The notes under the pieces are model-generated. The model was not told the origin of the DNA and searched no databases. It worked only from the letters and a program-made list of their open reading frames with translations. Shown piece by piece: positions 31,177 to 43,800 of a stretch of 64,000 nt of DNA. Positions within the stretch are counted from its first letter, which is position 1, and each line of letters begins with the position of its first letter. The stretch spans positions 1-64,000 of the forward strand of contig MLAK01000631.1 in NCBI GenBank assembly GCA_001839685.1, in the 5' to 3' direction. The position numbers were made by a program, and so were the translations under genes. The DNA is from Tritrichomonas foetus (Eukaryota; Parabasalia; Tritrichomonadida; Tritrichomonadidae).

Positions 31177-31767
31177 ATGAAAACAAAGAACATTCTCAAA
31201 ATTGTAATTGTTGGTGATAGTGATACTGGTAAAACAGCACTCACAGTTCGTTATGTAAATGGTGTATTTGATCCTGGAACCACTCCGACAATTGGTGTGG
31301 CGAATTTTAATAAAATTGTGAAAATTGAAGATAGAGAATATGATGTTTCACTTTGGGATACAGCTGGAAGTGAAAAATATCGTGGATTAACACCAAATTA
31401 TTATAGAAAAGCAGATGGTGCAATTGTTGTTTTTGATGTGAATAATAGTTCCTCATTTAATAGTGTTATTAGATGGATATCTGATGTACAAAACTATTCA
31501 AATGCACAAATCGTTGTTTGTGGAAATAAAATCGACATCAGTGATCATCATCGTGAAGTCACAACAGCAGAAATCAGTAAGCTCACAAAAATGATAGGTA
31601 TTCCATATGTTGAAACAAGCGCTTTATCAGGCGTTGGAGTATTTCAATTATTCGAATCTCTTTATAAAGAAATTAATTTACGAGATTCGCCAAAATCACA
31701 AATTTCTGATGAAAATATGAAATCAACAACAACAAGTGAAAATCCTCAAAAAGAAGGTTGTTGTTGA
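31177..31767 (+). CDS. Rab-like small GTPase with Gln-to-Ser switch
   Basis: 196 residues from ATG 31177; an earlier frame needs TTG. G1 P-loop GDSDTGKT (13-20), switch I PTIG with Thr38, G3 WDTAGSE (60-66), G4 GNKID and G5 ETSAL are all present. The C-terminus EGCC gives a double-cysteine prenylation motif, so it is a membrane-attached Rab for vesicle traffic. The notable point is Ser65 where Rabs normally have the catalytic Gln (WDTAGQE). This predicts slow intrinsic hydrolysis or a different GAP mechanism. YRGLTPNYYRKADGAIVVFD matches the Rab family signature. The subfamily cannot be fixed by eye; Rab5/21/22-like is one option. Trichomonads carry large expanded Rab families. Confidence 0.93.
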   Translation: MKTKNILKIVIVGDSDTGKTALTVRYVNGVFDPGTTPTIGVANFNKIVKIEDREYDVSLWDTAGSEKYRGLTPNYYRKADGAIVVFDVNNSSSFNSVIRWISDVQNYSNAQIVVCGNKIDISDHHREVTTAEISKLTKMIGIPYVETSALSGVGVFQLFESLYKEINLRDSPKSQISDENMKSTTTSENPQKEGCC

Positions 31768-32689
31768 TATTCAAATGTTGAATTTCAACCAATTCCTTCT
31801 AAGTTTTTCAATCAAAAATTATGAATAGGCATCTATATTTAGAATGTTGGCAATTGCTTAATTTTTAATTTACCTATGTTGGGCAGTTTATGGTCAAATC
31901 AATTGAAAGTTATGGTGAAATATGTAAATAGACCCTCAATGATGGGATGATCTCAATTTTGCTCACAAATGGCAAACTAATTGCATGCAAAATAGACTGA
32001 AATATATTTTGCCATTTTTTTTACAATTTATTTTCAATGAAAATTTTTCATGAATTGAAAAATTGCTAAAATCTTTGAATGTGCCAAGCAAGAACATTAT
32101 AGAAGATTCATATTAAGTCATGTCCATGTTTTTCATGTGTTATCGACAAAATCAATCTATTTTTAACGATATAGTTATCGTTCATGTAAAAGTACACAAC
32201 CTATGCTTCTACGCTTATGATTTTATTTTTATTTTCTTCATAAAATTAGGATAATTAAAAAATAATATATCCAAAATATTAAGAGATTTTGTCTTTTTAT
32301 TTTTGAGATATTCTTCGATTTAATAAAAAAAGCAATTTTTTTAGAAATACTTTTTGTTTTGAATACATTATAATCGTCTATTCCATTGACAATGAAAATC
32401 TACTTTTTTCCCACACATATGCGACATATCCTTGATTTTTGAGAGTATTTACATGGATAAGCTCCTTCAAAAGGATTTTAAGAATGAAAAAAAAATTATG
32501 CNCAAAAAATAAGATTCNCAAATAATTTCAGAANTAANTTCAATTTCCTTCTTTATTAATAAGAATGCTCATGATTTTGTGTGNGTTGAATACAATTTGT
32601 TCATTAGACATTGATCAAATATCGAATTTTTTTTGAGAACGTAATTCTCGACAACCAAAAGACAAAAATGCTTTAAAAATCGATGTTAA
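31768..32689. other. spacer with ambiguous bases, no gene seen
   Basis: Gene-free AT-rich sequence. Five N positions (32502, 32518, 32534, 32537, 32584) cluster within 85 nt, which marks a poorly resolved or polymorphic stretch of the assembly. Confidence 0.5.
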
Positions 32690-33240
32690 TACATTCTGAC
32701 GAAATTGTGTATGTTGGCAAAGTTTGAAAAAAAATCTAAGCATCAATCTTTCGGAAAATTCAAATTCAATAAAAATGGTGTATTGCAAGATAAATTTGAT
32801 AAAATTGTCCACATAGTAGGGATAATATAGAGAAATAGTTGAGTAACTCTTTGATCTAGTGGAAAAGGCAAAATCTTTCATCTGCTTTGAGATTTTAGAA
32901 ATAATGTGTAATTTCGATAATTGTAATCAAGCGAATTTTGGCATTTTTTATTGGTTGAGATCTATTCAGCAAAAATTCGTTGCTGTAAATTAAGCATCAG
33001 AGAGTCGGGAAGTTGTTTCCAAGATTCGAAAAAGTTCAGTTTATTTAATGAAAATAAACGTATTTCCAGGTTGTGTACTTTTGTTCATGTTTCGAAAAGT
33101 ATCACTTCACAAAAAGTTCAACTTTTCAAATAGAAGCATATTTTATATTCAAAAATCATGGTTAGATAGTTCCCCTTTTCAATGGAAAGATTTTAATTTT
33201 CAGAATTTCAATGTGCATCATTTAAAATCTCACAAATGGC
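32690..33240 (+). pseudogene. decayed coding remnant, possibly BspA-like leucine-rich repeats
   Basis: Short plus-strand stretches, broken by stops and frameshifts, read as leucine-rich-repeat-like fragments: FEKKSKHQSFGKFKF, DKIVHIVGII, ESGSCFQDSKKFSLFNENKRIS, and IFYIQKSWLDSSPF. The spacing of Phe/Cys-x-x-Ser and Ile-Pro-like positions recalls the BspA-type surface proteins that are greatly expanded in trichomonads. No frame is long enough to be functional. Low confidence: composition alone could mimic the pattern. Confidence 0.28.
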
Positions 33241-33381
33241 CAATATAAATTGAATAACCAAATGCAAAAATAACATTGAAATATATCTGAATGCTTCATT
33301 TTTTCAATTGGCTCTATTTGAAATTTCAAAATAAAATCGTGGAACCAAAAAATAAAAAAATCAACACTCAATTCTTTCGAA

Positions 33382-34536
33382 ATGATTTCATCATCAATCG
33401 AGTTCATCATGAGTCATTATGCGCCATTTCTTTGTCTGACTCCTGAAGAGTGCGAAGAAGTTGGAAAGACTCGACCCATTCCCAAATTTGATGACTCAAT
33501 TTTATCCGATCTTGCTCGCACATCAATCGAATTACTAAAAACGCAAAAACCACTTTTGGAGCTTTCCTCACCAATTTACGTTATCGGAGACATTCACGGC
33601 AATATTTTTGATTTGATTCGAATACTTTCAATCGCGATTCCACCGCCAACTAGTAGGTTTCTTTTTCTGGGAGATTATGTTGATCGCGGCCAGTACTCAA
33701 TAGAAGTTGTAACGCTCTTACTTACACTTCAAATATATTATCCGGAACATATTTATTTAATACGTGGGAATCATGAATTTGAATGCGTTAACTCATTTTA
33801 TGGATTCAAAGACGAATGCCTCAAACACTATCCAAACAAAACAATATATGAGGAGTTTAATACTGTTTTTTCATATTTGCCACTTGCTGCCATTGTCAAT
33901 AAAAAGATTTTCTGCGTCCATGGTGGCCTTTCGCCCAATTTGACAACAATGGAGCAAATTACCGAATTGGAACTGCCCATCAAAACGTATGATCCTGAAT
34001 TTGTTGCAGACATTGTTTGGAGCGATCCATCCAAAGATAAAGAGATGTACACACGATCAAACAGAGGCACGGGCGTAACTTTTGGTGTTTCGGCCCTTCG
34101 CGATTTTCTTTCAACCTTCGGCTTGTCAATGATTATTCGTGCACATCAATGTGTTCAACCAGGAATTAGTAAATTTGATGGAAATAATTGCTACACAGTT
34201 TTTTCTTGTTCAAACTATATGGAATCATGCAATAATCGATGTGGAATCATTTTTATTACTTTAGAAGCGCATGTCCAAGCATTTTCTCTGCCGCCAATGG
34301 AACAAATTGATAGAAAAGCTGCATCAATTAACTATTTGGAAACTCCGTCACATTTACCAAAAATGACACAATCAACAAAAACTTTGTATATGAAAATAAC
34401 AGAATTAAATGAACATTGCAAAACATATGGAGACTTGCGAAAACGAAGATTGTCCGATTCTTGTTATATTCAAGCTCATGTAGCTTCGCACAAATCACTA
34501 TTACCACCAATAAGAGCTAAAACTGTTATAATATAG
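33382..34536 (+). CDS. PPP-family serine/threonine protein phosphatase
   Basis: A 384-residue protein from ATG 33382. All metal-binding and catalytic motifs of the PPP family are present in order: GDIHG (about residues 70-74), GDYVDRG (about 98-104), RGNHE (about 130-134), HGGLSP (about 180-185), then WSDPS, RAHQC, and FSCSNY where PP1/PP2A have FSAPNY. It is most like PP1/PP2A-type enzymes, with a divergent C-terminal tail of about 60 basic, serine-rich residues. The N-terminal 45 residues are lineage-specific (LCLTPEECEEVGKTRPIPKF). Trichomonads have many such single-domain phosphatases. Cytosolic/nuclear, no membrane segment. No regulatory domain is visible, so the substrate cannot be inferred. 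Confidence 0.94.
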   Translation: MISSSIEFIMSHYAPFLCLTPEECEEVGKTRPIPKFDDSILSDLARTSIELLKTQKPLLELSSPIYVIGDIHGNIFDLIRILSIAIPPPTSRFLFLGDYVDRGQYSIEVVTLLLTLQIYYPEHIYLIRGNHEFECVNSFYGFKDECLKHYPNKTIYEEFNTVFSYLPLAAIVNKKIFCVHGGLSPNLTTMEQITELELPIKTYDPEFVADIVWSDPSKDKEMYTRSNRGTGVTFGVSALRDFLSTFGLSMIIRAHQCVQPGISKFDGNNCYTVFSCSNYMESCNNRCGIIFITLEAHVQAFSLPPMEQIDRKAASINYLETPSHLPKMTQSTKTLYMKITELNEHCKTYGDLRKRRLSDSCYIQAHVASHKSLLPPIRAKTVII

Positions 34537-34857
34537 AAGAATAATTAGAAGGAAAAAATATTAGTTTTATTGTATAATCTTATAAATAAATGTTGTTGAT
34601 CTTGGTTTGATTTTGATTTTGTTTTGGTTTTAATATAGTTTTTGTAAGGCGTGAATTTTTATTGTTGTTATTATTATTATAATAATAATAATAATATATA
34701 ATAAATATATTTATTATTATTAGCATTTATTAGTAATTTTTATTATGATTATTATTCATTGATAAGCATATGAAGGTTTGATAAAAAGAATTAAAATATG
34801 AAAGTGTTTCTGTTTTTTGTTTTTTTAATTAAATGTTAATTTATATATTATTATATT
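34537..34857. repeat. AT-rich spacer with (ATT)n/(AAT)n palindrome
   Basis: 321 nt between two converging genes. Around 34665-34725 a run of TTA repeats turns into AAT repeats and back, giving a self-complementary AT palindrome. Nothing coding. Confidence 0.6.
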
Positions 34858-37800
34858 TTATGATGTAGTTTCTTCGAAATCATTGTTGAAAGGATCTTCA
34901 ATGATTCCATCGTCTGATCTATTATTTGGATCGTATATTGGATTATCAGTTGAGCCAAATTCTTCATTACGGCTAAACGATCCGGTGAAAACTGTTTCTT
35001 GTGAAACTTCATTACTAATTGCATCCATGGCTTCGGATTTGAAATCATCTGGTTTTCTCTTCTTCAAAATGACAAATAGTGCAACTACAATTACTGCAGC
35101 AATAATGATAAGAACGGCAATGACAATTCCTGCGATTAGTCCAGCTTTCTTTCCTTTGCTTCCATCTGAGTCACTATCACTATCAGATGAGGTGGAAGAA
35201 TCAGATGGTTGTATGCCTGAATCATCAGTAGCATTAGGATCAGATGTATATCCATCTGGAAGGAATGTTCTTGATGCTGTGAATGGATTGGATGCTGTAA
35301 ATGCAGCTGTTGTTCCATCTAAGCATAATCCTTCAATAAAGTTGAATCCTGGTTTACATTCTACACAAACATTACCATTTGCATGACAATTCTTACAATT
35401 CTTAACTTCACAAGGGATACAAACTTCGATCAAAGTTTCTGGATCACTAATAACATAGAATCCATCTTCACAGTGTGTACACTGGCATGCTTCATCGTAT
35501 GTTACGCAGTGATCAAGATTACATTTGATACATTGTGTTCCATCTGAATTGGTTCCATATCCTAGACCAAGTGAATCACATGTTTCCAAACATTTGTTTT
35601 GATAATAATATCCTTTTGTACAAGATGTACATGTTGTTGGAGAATTAGTACAATTTCCACATGTATCATCACAAACTTTACATGTTGATCCTTGGAGATA
35701 GTAATGTCCGATACAAGCAGTGCATGTTGTAACTGATTCAGAGCATTCGCTACATGGAGAAGTGCATTTTTCACATGTTCCATCTGGTTTGGTGAGATAA
35801 CCACTTGCACAAGATAAGCAATCTTTGTCTGATGGGCCATCACAGGTTCCGCATGATGAATGACATTTCAAGCAATCTGACTTATCTTCATTTAGATAGA
35901 ATCCATCTAAGCACTTGTTGCATTGATTATTGTCTGTACATTCACCACATCCATCAATACATTTACGGCATGTCTCAATGCTAGTAAGATAAAATCCTGT
36001 GAAGCATGATGAGCACCAATACTCACTAAGTTTGGTGCATGTCTTGCATGACTCATGGCATTTTTGGCAAACACTAGAGGTTGATTCCTTAACATAGCCA
36101 TCAATGCAAGTAAGGCAATGCGATTGTTCTGGTCCTGAACATGTCTTACAATCATGATGACATGGGAAGCAAGTATGTGATGAATAATCTAGGTAATAAC
36201 CATCTGGGCATGATGTGCATTGACTTTCTGATTCAGCACATGTAGTACAGTTAGAATTACATTTGGTACATCCATTCTTTCCATTATAAAGATAGCCATC
36301 AGCGCATGACGTACAGCTTGTTGCTGTACCAGAACAGGTGGCACATGGATATTGACAATCTTCACACTTACCATCTTTAAGATAGTAGTAGTCTTCACAT
36401 TCGCTGCAAACACCATCTTTGTTACATTGTAAGCATCCTTCTTCACATGGAATGCATTTCATATATGTTCCATCAGTGTAAGCAACACCAAATCCAACTG
36501 CACATGACGTACATTGAGTAGTCGAACCACTGCAAGTTCCACATGAAATATCACATTGCTCACAATCACCACTTCCAGTGAGTAAGTAGTTATCTTTGCA
36601 CTTATCGCAAGACAAGTAACTTTCGCATTTGCTACAACCATCACCACATGCACTACAATAGTAAACATAATCATAGATATCGAAACTGTATTCAGAATCC
36701 CAGTAGTAACCATCAGCACACTCATCACCAGTGCAATCATATATTGATGAATCTGTGCAAGTCTTACATGCTTTGTTACACTTCTCACAAACTTTAGAAT
36801 TTGATAAATAATAACCATCATTACAGTCAATGCATGCATTGGCTCCTGGTCCTGAACATTCTTCACATTGAGAATGGCACTTACCGCATTTCTTTGTTTC
36901 TTGGTCGAAGTAGTATCCACTTTCGCAGTCATGGCATACTTCATCACTTTCACATGATTTACATCCCTTTGGACATTTCTGACATACTTTATGTGGATCT
37001 TTATAATATCCAACCTTGCAGGAATCGCATGAAGTGGTACCATCATGGCATGTTGCACAAGCACTATTACATCTCACGCATGATCCTTTGGCATCTTTAT
37101 AATATCCAGATGAACATGATACGCACTCGCCAGAGTCAGTACATGTATCACATCCAGATGGACAAGCTTGACAGACACCATTGCTGTCCATACGGTATCC
37201 TTTATTGCAGGTGATGCATGAAGTTGCAGTTCCTTGACATGTGGCACATGAATGATCACATTTTTGACATTGAGTTCCATTTAAGTAATAACCATCTGTG
37301 CAGGAGAAGCAGTTGGATGCAGAAGAACATTTGCCGCATCCCTCTCTACATTTTTCGCATTCAACCCAATTTCCATATTGTGTCTTAACATAATATCCTT
37401 CAGCACATGATGTACAATCGCCATACGAATCACATGTTACACAGTAATCATATTTACATTTGGTGCATTGTCCTTCTTTTTGGTAAAATCCACTTCGACA
37501 GGTTGTACATTGATTATCGCCTGGTCCAGTGCATTCTAAGCAGTTATTTGTGCATGGCTCACAGAACTTCTTGGAGTTCAAAAATTCACCTTCACGGCAT
37601 GAGCTACAAGTATTTCGTGATCCAACGCATGTCAAACAGTTAGGATCGCATGATCGGCATTGCTTACCATATAAATAATATCCAACAGCGCATTCATCGC
37701 AATTAGAATCGCCTTGTCCATGGCATGTATTACATGATTTATCACATTTGGAGCATTTTTTGTTGTCTTCATAATATGAATCTAAGCATTCTTCACATGT

Positions 37801-40800
37801 GGTTCCGTCACTGCATTTCTTGCATCCATCAATGCATGGGTAGCAGTATAAGGAGCTTCCTGTCTTCTTTTCATAGTATTTCTCTGCGCAGGTAAGACAT
37901 TGCGATGAATCTGGTCCATTACATGTGGCACAATTTTCAGAACACTTCTTGCATTTGCCATTTTCTTCATAAAATCCATCTTGGCATTTTAAGCATTTAT
38001 CACCACTTTCACAAATATGGCAATTATCTGGGCATGGTTCACAATATTGACTACCGAGTGATTGGACACGCATATAGTATCCATCGTAGCAACTCGTGCA
38101 TTTAGAATTAGATCCTGCTGTGCAGGTCTTACATGTTGGATTGCACTTAAGGCATGATGTTCCAGAAGCGTAGTATCCATCAGAGCATCCTACACATGTG
38201 GTTTCTGATGTACATTCAAGGCATGATTCATCACATTTAACGCATGTGTTCTTACTATTAACATATTGGTGGCTTGGACATGATTTGCATGTTTTAGTGG
38301 TTCCTGAGCAAGTCTTACAGTTTGGATCACATGCAATTGTGCAAACACCACCTTGAAGTAGCCATCCATCATTGCATTCAAGGCATTCATTGTTATTACA
38401 GCTCTTACAGTTATCAGAGCATTTGGTACATGATGAACCGTCTAATCTATATCCGTCCATGCATGTTATGCATGTGTTTGCATCTGTGCATTCTTTACAA
38501 CCTGTTGAACAAGATGAGCATTTGTCACCTTGTAAGAAATATCCATCATTACATGAGGAGCATGAATCATATGATGAACAAGTCTTACATTTGTAATCGC
38601 ATTTATTACATCCATTGTTAGAATTAACATAGTATCCGTCGGCACACACTTGACAGTAATTTGATCCTGTGCATTTAGCGCAGTGTGATGCGCAAGGAAG
38701 GCAATGACCATTATCAAGATAATATCCATCTTTACATTGTTGGCATGCAAGATTACCTGAATCAGAACATTTCAAGCAATTAGCATCAGGGCAAGCATAG
38801 CAATATGAGGCATGAGTAGAAACTACATAAAGATAGTACCCATCAATGCATGATGAGCAGTCTGAACTGTATTTACCAGTGCAAGTCTTACAGGTCTCAT
38901 GGCATTTAACGCATTCACCATAATAGTTTTCTGTATATCCTTCAGAACACTTTGTGCATTCATAATATGCTGGTCCTGTGCATTCTTCGCATGCCTCATT
39001 ACAAGGAAGACACTCACCTGAACTCTTATAATAATGTGGATGGCATGATGTACAAACAGATTTCTCTGAGCAAGTCTTGCATGATGGATCACAAGCTTCA
39101 CATTTGCCATTTGACATGTAAAATCCTTCAAGGCACTCTGTGCATGATGTAGAATCTGGGCATTTAGCACAATTTTCAATCGCACATTTCTTACAACTTC
39201 CGTTCTCCATATAATATCCATCAACACAAGTATTACAGTTAGTAGCTGAATCAGTGCATGTTGCACAAGGAGATGTGCATGATAAGCAATTTCCATTGCT
39301 TAAATATCGTCCATCAATACAACTGTCGCAAATATTTCCATTATTTCCATGGCATGTGGTACATGGTGATTTACATGCTGAGCATTTTCCATTTTCAATG
39401 TAATATCCAGACTGGCATTCTAGACATTCATCTTTCGTACACTTTGAGCATTTATCCGAACATTTTTGGCATGATCCATCATCACTCAGATAATATCCTT
39501 CGAGACATTCTGTACATACCAATGCATCTGAGCATGCTTTGCATCCTGGTGTTGTGCATGGAGCACAAATTTCAACCAAAGTTACTGGATCACTGATAAC
39601 ATAAAAACCATCTGCACATTGTTGGCATTGGCATGCTTCATCATATACCAAGCAGTGATCTATATCACACTTAAGGCACATTGTTCCAGCTGGATTAGTT
39701 CCAAATCCTTCACCTAATTCGTCACATGTTGAATAACATTTTCCTTCATAAGCATATCCGTTAACACATTCTGTGCAATATGAAGTTGAGCCTTCGCATT
39801 TAGCGCAATCTCCACTACATTTTGTACATTTTCCATTATCTAAGAAGAATCCCGCTAAACATTCTGTGCATTTATCAAGTGATCCTTCACATTTTGAACA
39901 TGGCTCATGGCACTTTTCACAATGTCCATCTTCAGAAATCAGAAATCCATCTCTACAAGATGTGCATGAATAAATTCCAGAATCATCGCATGTCTTACAT
40001 GAGCTATCGCATTTATTACATTCGCCATATCCCTTATAATAGCCTTCTGCGCAAGTAGCACAATATACTTCTTCAGAATATTCATCATAAGCACAGGTTG
40101 CACATCCAGTTGGGCATGAAAGGCACTTGGTTTCATAATAACCACCATCATAGTATCCATCAGCACATTTAAGACAATTATCTTTATTATCTTTACATGT
40201 GGCACATCCTTCAGCACATTGATTGCATGTTCCTGATGATACTAAATAAAAGTAATTTTCTTTGCATGATGTACAGTCAAATTCGGAAGGACCATTACAT
40301 GACTCACAACTTGAATGACAAGAGATGCATTTTCCTTCTGATGTGAGATATTTACCGGAATCACATTCGGTACAATGATCCTTTGAGTCGCTGCATGATT
40401 TGCATGATGCATCACAAACTTCACATGAATTAGAACTTGTCAAGAAATGACCTTCGCCACAAGATGTACATGTAGTGGGAGATCCAGAACACTGAGCACA
40501 TGAATTATCGCATGCATAGCAGTACTTATCAGTACCTGAGACATAGTAATGATCAAAGCATTCATTGCATGACCCATCAGAATTACAATCTTTGCAATTT
40601 CCTGGACAGTCTTCACAAACATGATATTTTCCTACTTTCGAGACAGAATGATATCCTTCGGCGCAAGTTAAACACTGTGTTGTCTTTCCTTCGCATATTC
40701 CACAGCTGACATCGCACTTTTGACAATCATTGTCTTCAGTTAATAAATATCCATCCAAGCATTTATCGCATGAATAGGAATTAGTGCACTTTGAACAACC

Positions 40801-43800
40801 AGAAACGCATGCTCGGCATGTTGATCCATATGATTGATAATAACCATCTGCGCATTCATTGCATGATGTAAATGAAGTACATGATTTACATGATTCATCG
40901 CATGGTTGACAACTTTTAGAGTTCGAGTTATAATAATATCCATCTACACATGAAATACAATCATTTTCTGTCGGTCCATCACAGGCAGTACAAACATTAT
41001 GGCATTTCCTGCATTTTCCGTCTTGAGTAAGATAAAAACCGGGATAACACTTATCACAATGAGTAGAATTAGAACAAGTCATACAAGTTGAATCACATTT
41101 CTGGCATTTCTTATTCCGATCAAAGTAATAACCAAGATTGCATGCATCACATGAATTAGTTGAATCATGACATAATGCACAAGAATCATGACATTTAGAA
41201 CATTGATTTCCATCAAGGTAGTAACCACTGATACATGATGTGCACTTGGTTCCATCTGTACAAGTCAAACAGCCTTCTGGACAGCCAACGCATGAACTGC
41301 CTTCCAAATGATACCCTGCATTGCATGCTGTACATTCTGTTTTTGAAGTGCATTTGCTGCATTTTTCATCACATTCAGCACATTTTCCATTATTCAAATA
41401 AAATCCATCCTTGCACTGCGAACAATAAGAAGATGTGCATTTTTGACAATTTTGATCGTCGCATGCTTGACAAGAAATTTCACCTGGTGTTGAATTAGGT
41501 GGAGCATAATATCCATCAGCACATTCTATACATGAATAACCATCTTGACAAGTTACACATGAAGCTCTGCATTTTAAGCATTTATCCGAATACTTAGATT
41601 TATAATATCCATCAGCACAGGATGTACATTGATCTTCATTTGGTCCAGTGCATGAGGCACAATTAGCATGGCATGGCTCACAAAAATATCTATCATTAAC
41701 ATAGTAACCATCATGGCATGTTTCACAATGATTTCTTGAACCTGAGCAAGTCTTGCAGTTGGGATCGCAAGGCTTGCATTTATCTCCGTACATGTAGTAT
41801 CCAACCTTGCATTCAGTACAGTTGACTGCACTTCCTTCGCATTTGCCACATGATTTATCACATTCTTCACATTTTTTGTTCTTGAGAAAATACGAATCAA
41901 TACATTCTGAACATGTTCCATCAGAATTACATTCCTTGCATCCTGTCATACATTGCTCACAATAGTTACTATTCTCTTTCTTGTAATAACCATCTGCGCA
42001 TGTTTCACAATCAGTTGGTCCATAACCATTGCATGTTGAACATGATTTGTCGCATTGATAGCACTTATGATCTGTTTGATTTTCTAAATAACCAATATCA
42101 CACTCAACGCAATCTGTAGATGATCTACATTTCTTACAGTGTGGACCGCATTCAAGACATTGGTACCCATTTAAACCAGATTTAATGTAAAATCCATCAA
42201 AGCATGAGGTACAATCATCATTATTACCTGCTGAGCAGGTCTTACATGATGAATGGCATTTCTTACAACTACCACTAGCATAATAATATCCATCAGCACA
42301 TTCTGTGCAATAAGAATATGATGTACATGAGGTGCATCCTTCAGAGCATTTTATGCATTTACCATCGGATAAATACATTCCTTGTTGGCAAACTTTGCAT
42401 GTATTGGCATCAGAACATGTTTGACAACCATCTGGACATGTAGTTTGGCATTTTCCATTGCTTAAGAGAAATCCATCATTGCATACCAAGCATTCATTTG
42501 ATGGGGAGCAAGTCTTACAATTTTCTGGGCATTGATTGCATTTTCCGTTTGAAAGTACAAACCCTATTTTGCATTGATCACATGTGTCCTGAGATTTTGA
42601 GCAAACCTCACAATTTGAGTCTGTGCATTCTATGCATATTTCCATAGAAAGATAATATCCATCTTGACATTTAGTACATGTTGAATAGTCAGTACATGAT
42701 AAGCATCCTCTACCGCATTCTCTGCAAGTTGAATAGTATTCATTCCAAAAATATCCGTCAGCACAGCTTTCATCATCACAAACTCCAGCTCTAGAGCAAG
42801 TCTTACAGAATGCTGGGCATGGAAGACAGTCTTTTATTGTTGGATCCTGATAATAACCATCCATGCATTTCTTGCATCTATGATCATCGCCTTCACTGCA
42901 ATCAGCGCAGTGTTCTACTGGACACAAACGACAATGTCGGCTATATTCATAATTATATTCATAATAGTAGCCCTCATAGCATTCTGAACAACCAGATGGT
43001 GAATCATCAATGCAATGTTTGCATGATGATGCGCACTTTGAGCAAGTTGATGATGATGATGATGAACCATATCCAGGGCGGCATCCATCTTTGCAATATC
43101 GATGACCATAATCTGTGCAATTTACACATCCTTCATGACACTCTTCACATTTATCTTGATATGAATTAAGGTAATAATGTGCTTTGCATGATGTGCACTT
43201 GGTAGCACTATCTTTACATTCAAGGCAGTTGGCATCGCAGGCCTCGCATACATTTCCATTCATAAAGAAACCTGATCCGCATTCCTTGCAAACTTTGTCA
43301 TTTTCACATACACTACATCCTTCTTGGCATTTTGCGCATGTTGATCCTGTGTAGTAATATCCTTCAACACATGATGTGCAAGTAGAAGTTGTGCGCTCAC
43401 AAGTAGCGCATGGACTTTGACATTTCATACAATAATCATAAATAGTATTCATTAGATATCCATCCATACATTCACTACATTGATTTGATGTACACTTTTT
43501 ACAGCCTTCTTGAGGGCATTTTGTGCATTGGCCATTCGAAAAATAATATCCATCACTACATTCGGTACATTGTGTGGCAGTGCATTTCTTACAATTTTCT
43601 TCACATTTTACACATTGTGTGCTATATCCAGTACGTAAATAATATCCATCAACACACATGGTGCAGGAATCCATGGTAGGACCATCACATTTGGCACAAT
43701 TTAGGCCACATGCCATGCATTTACCATCGTTTGTTGCATAAAAGCCTTCACCACAGCTTGTACAAAATGTAGCTGATCCTTTGCATTCAACACATGGTGA

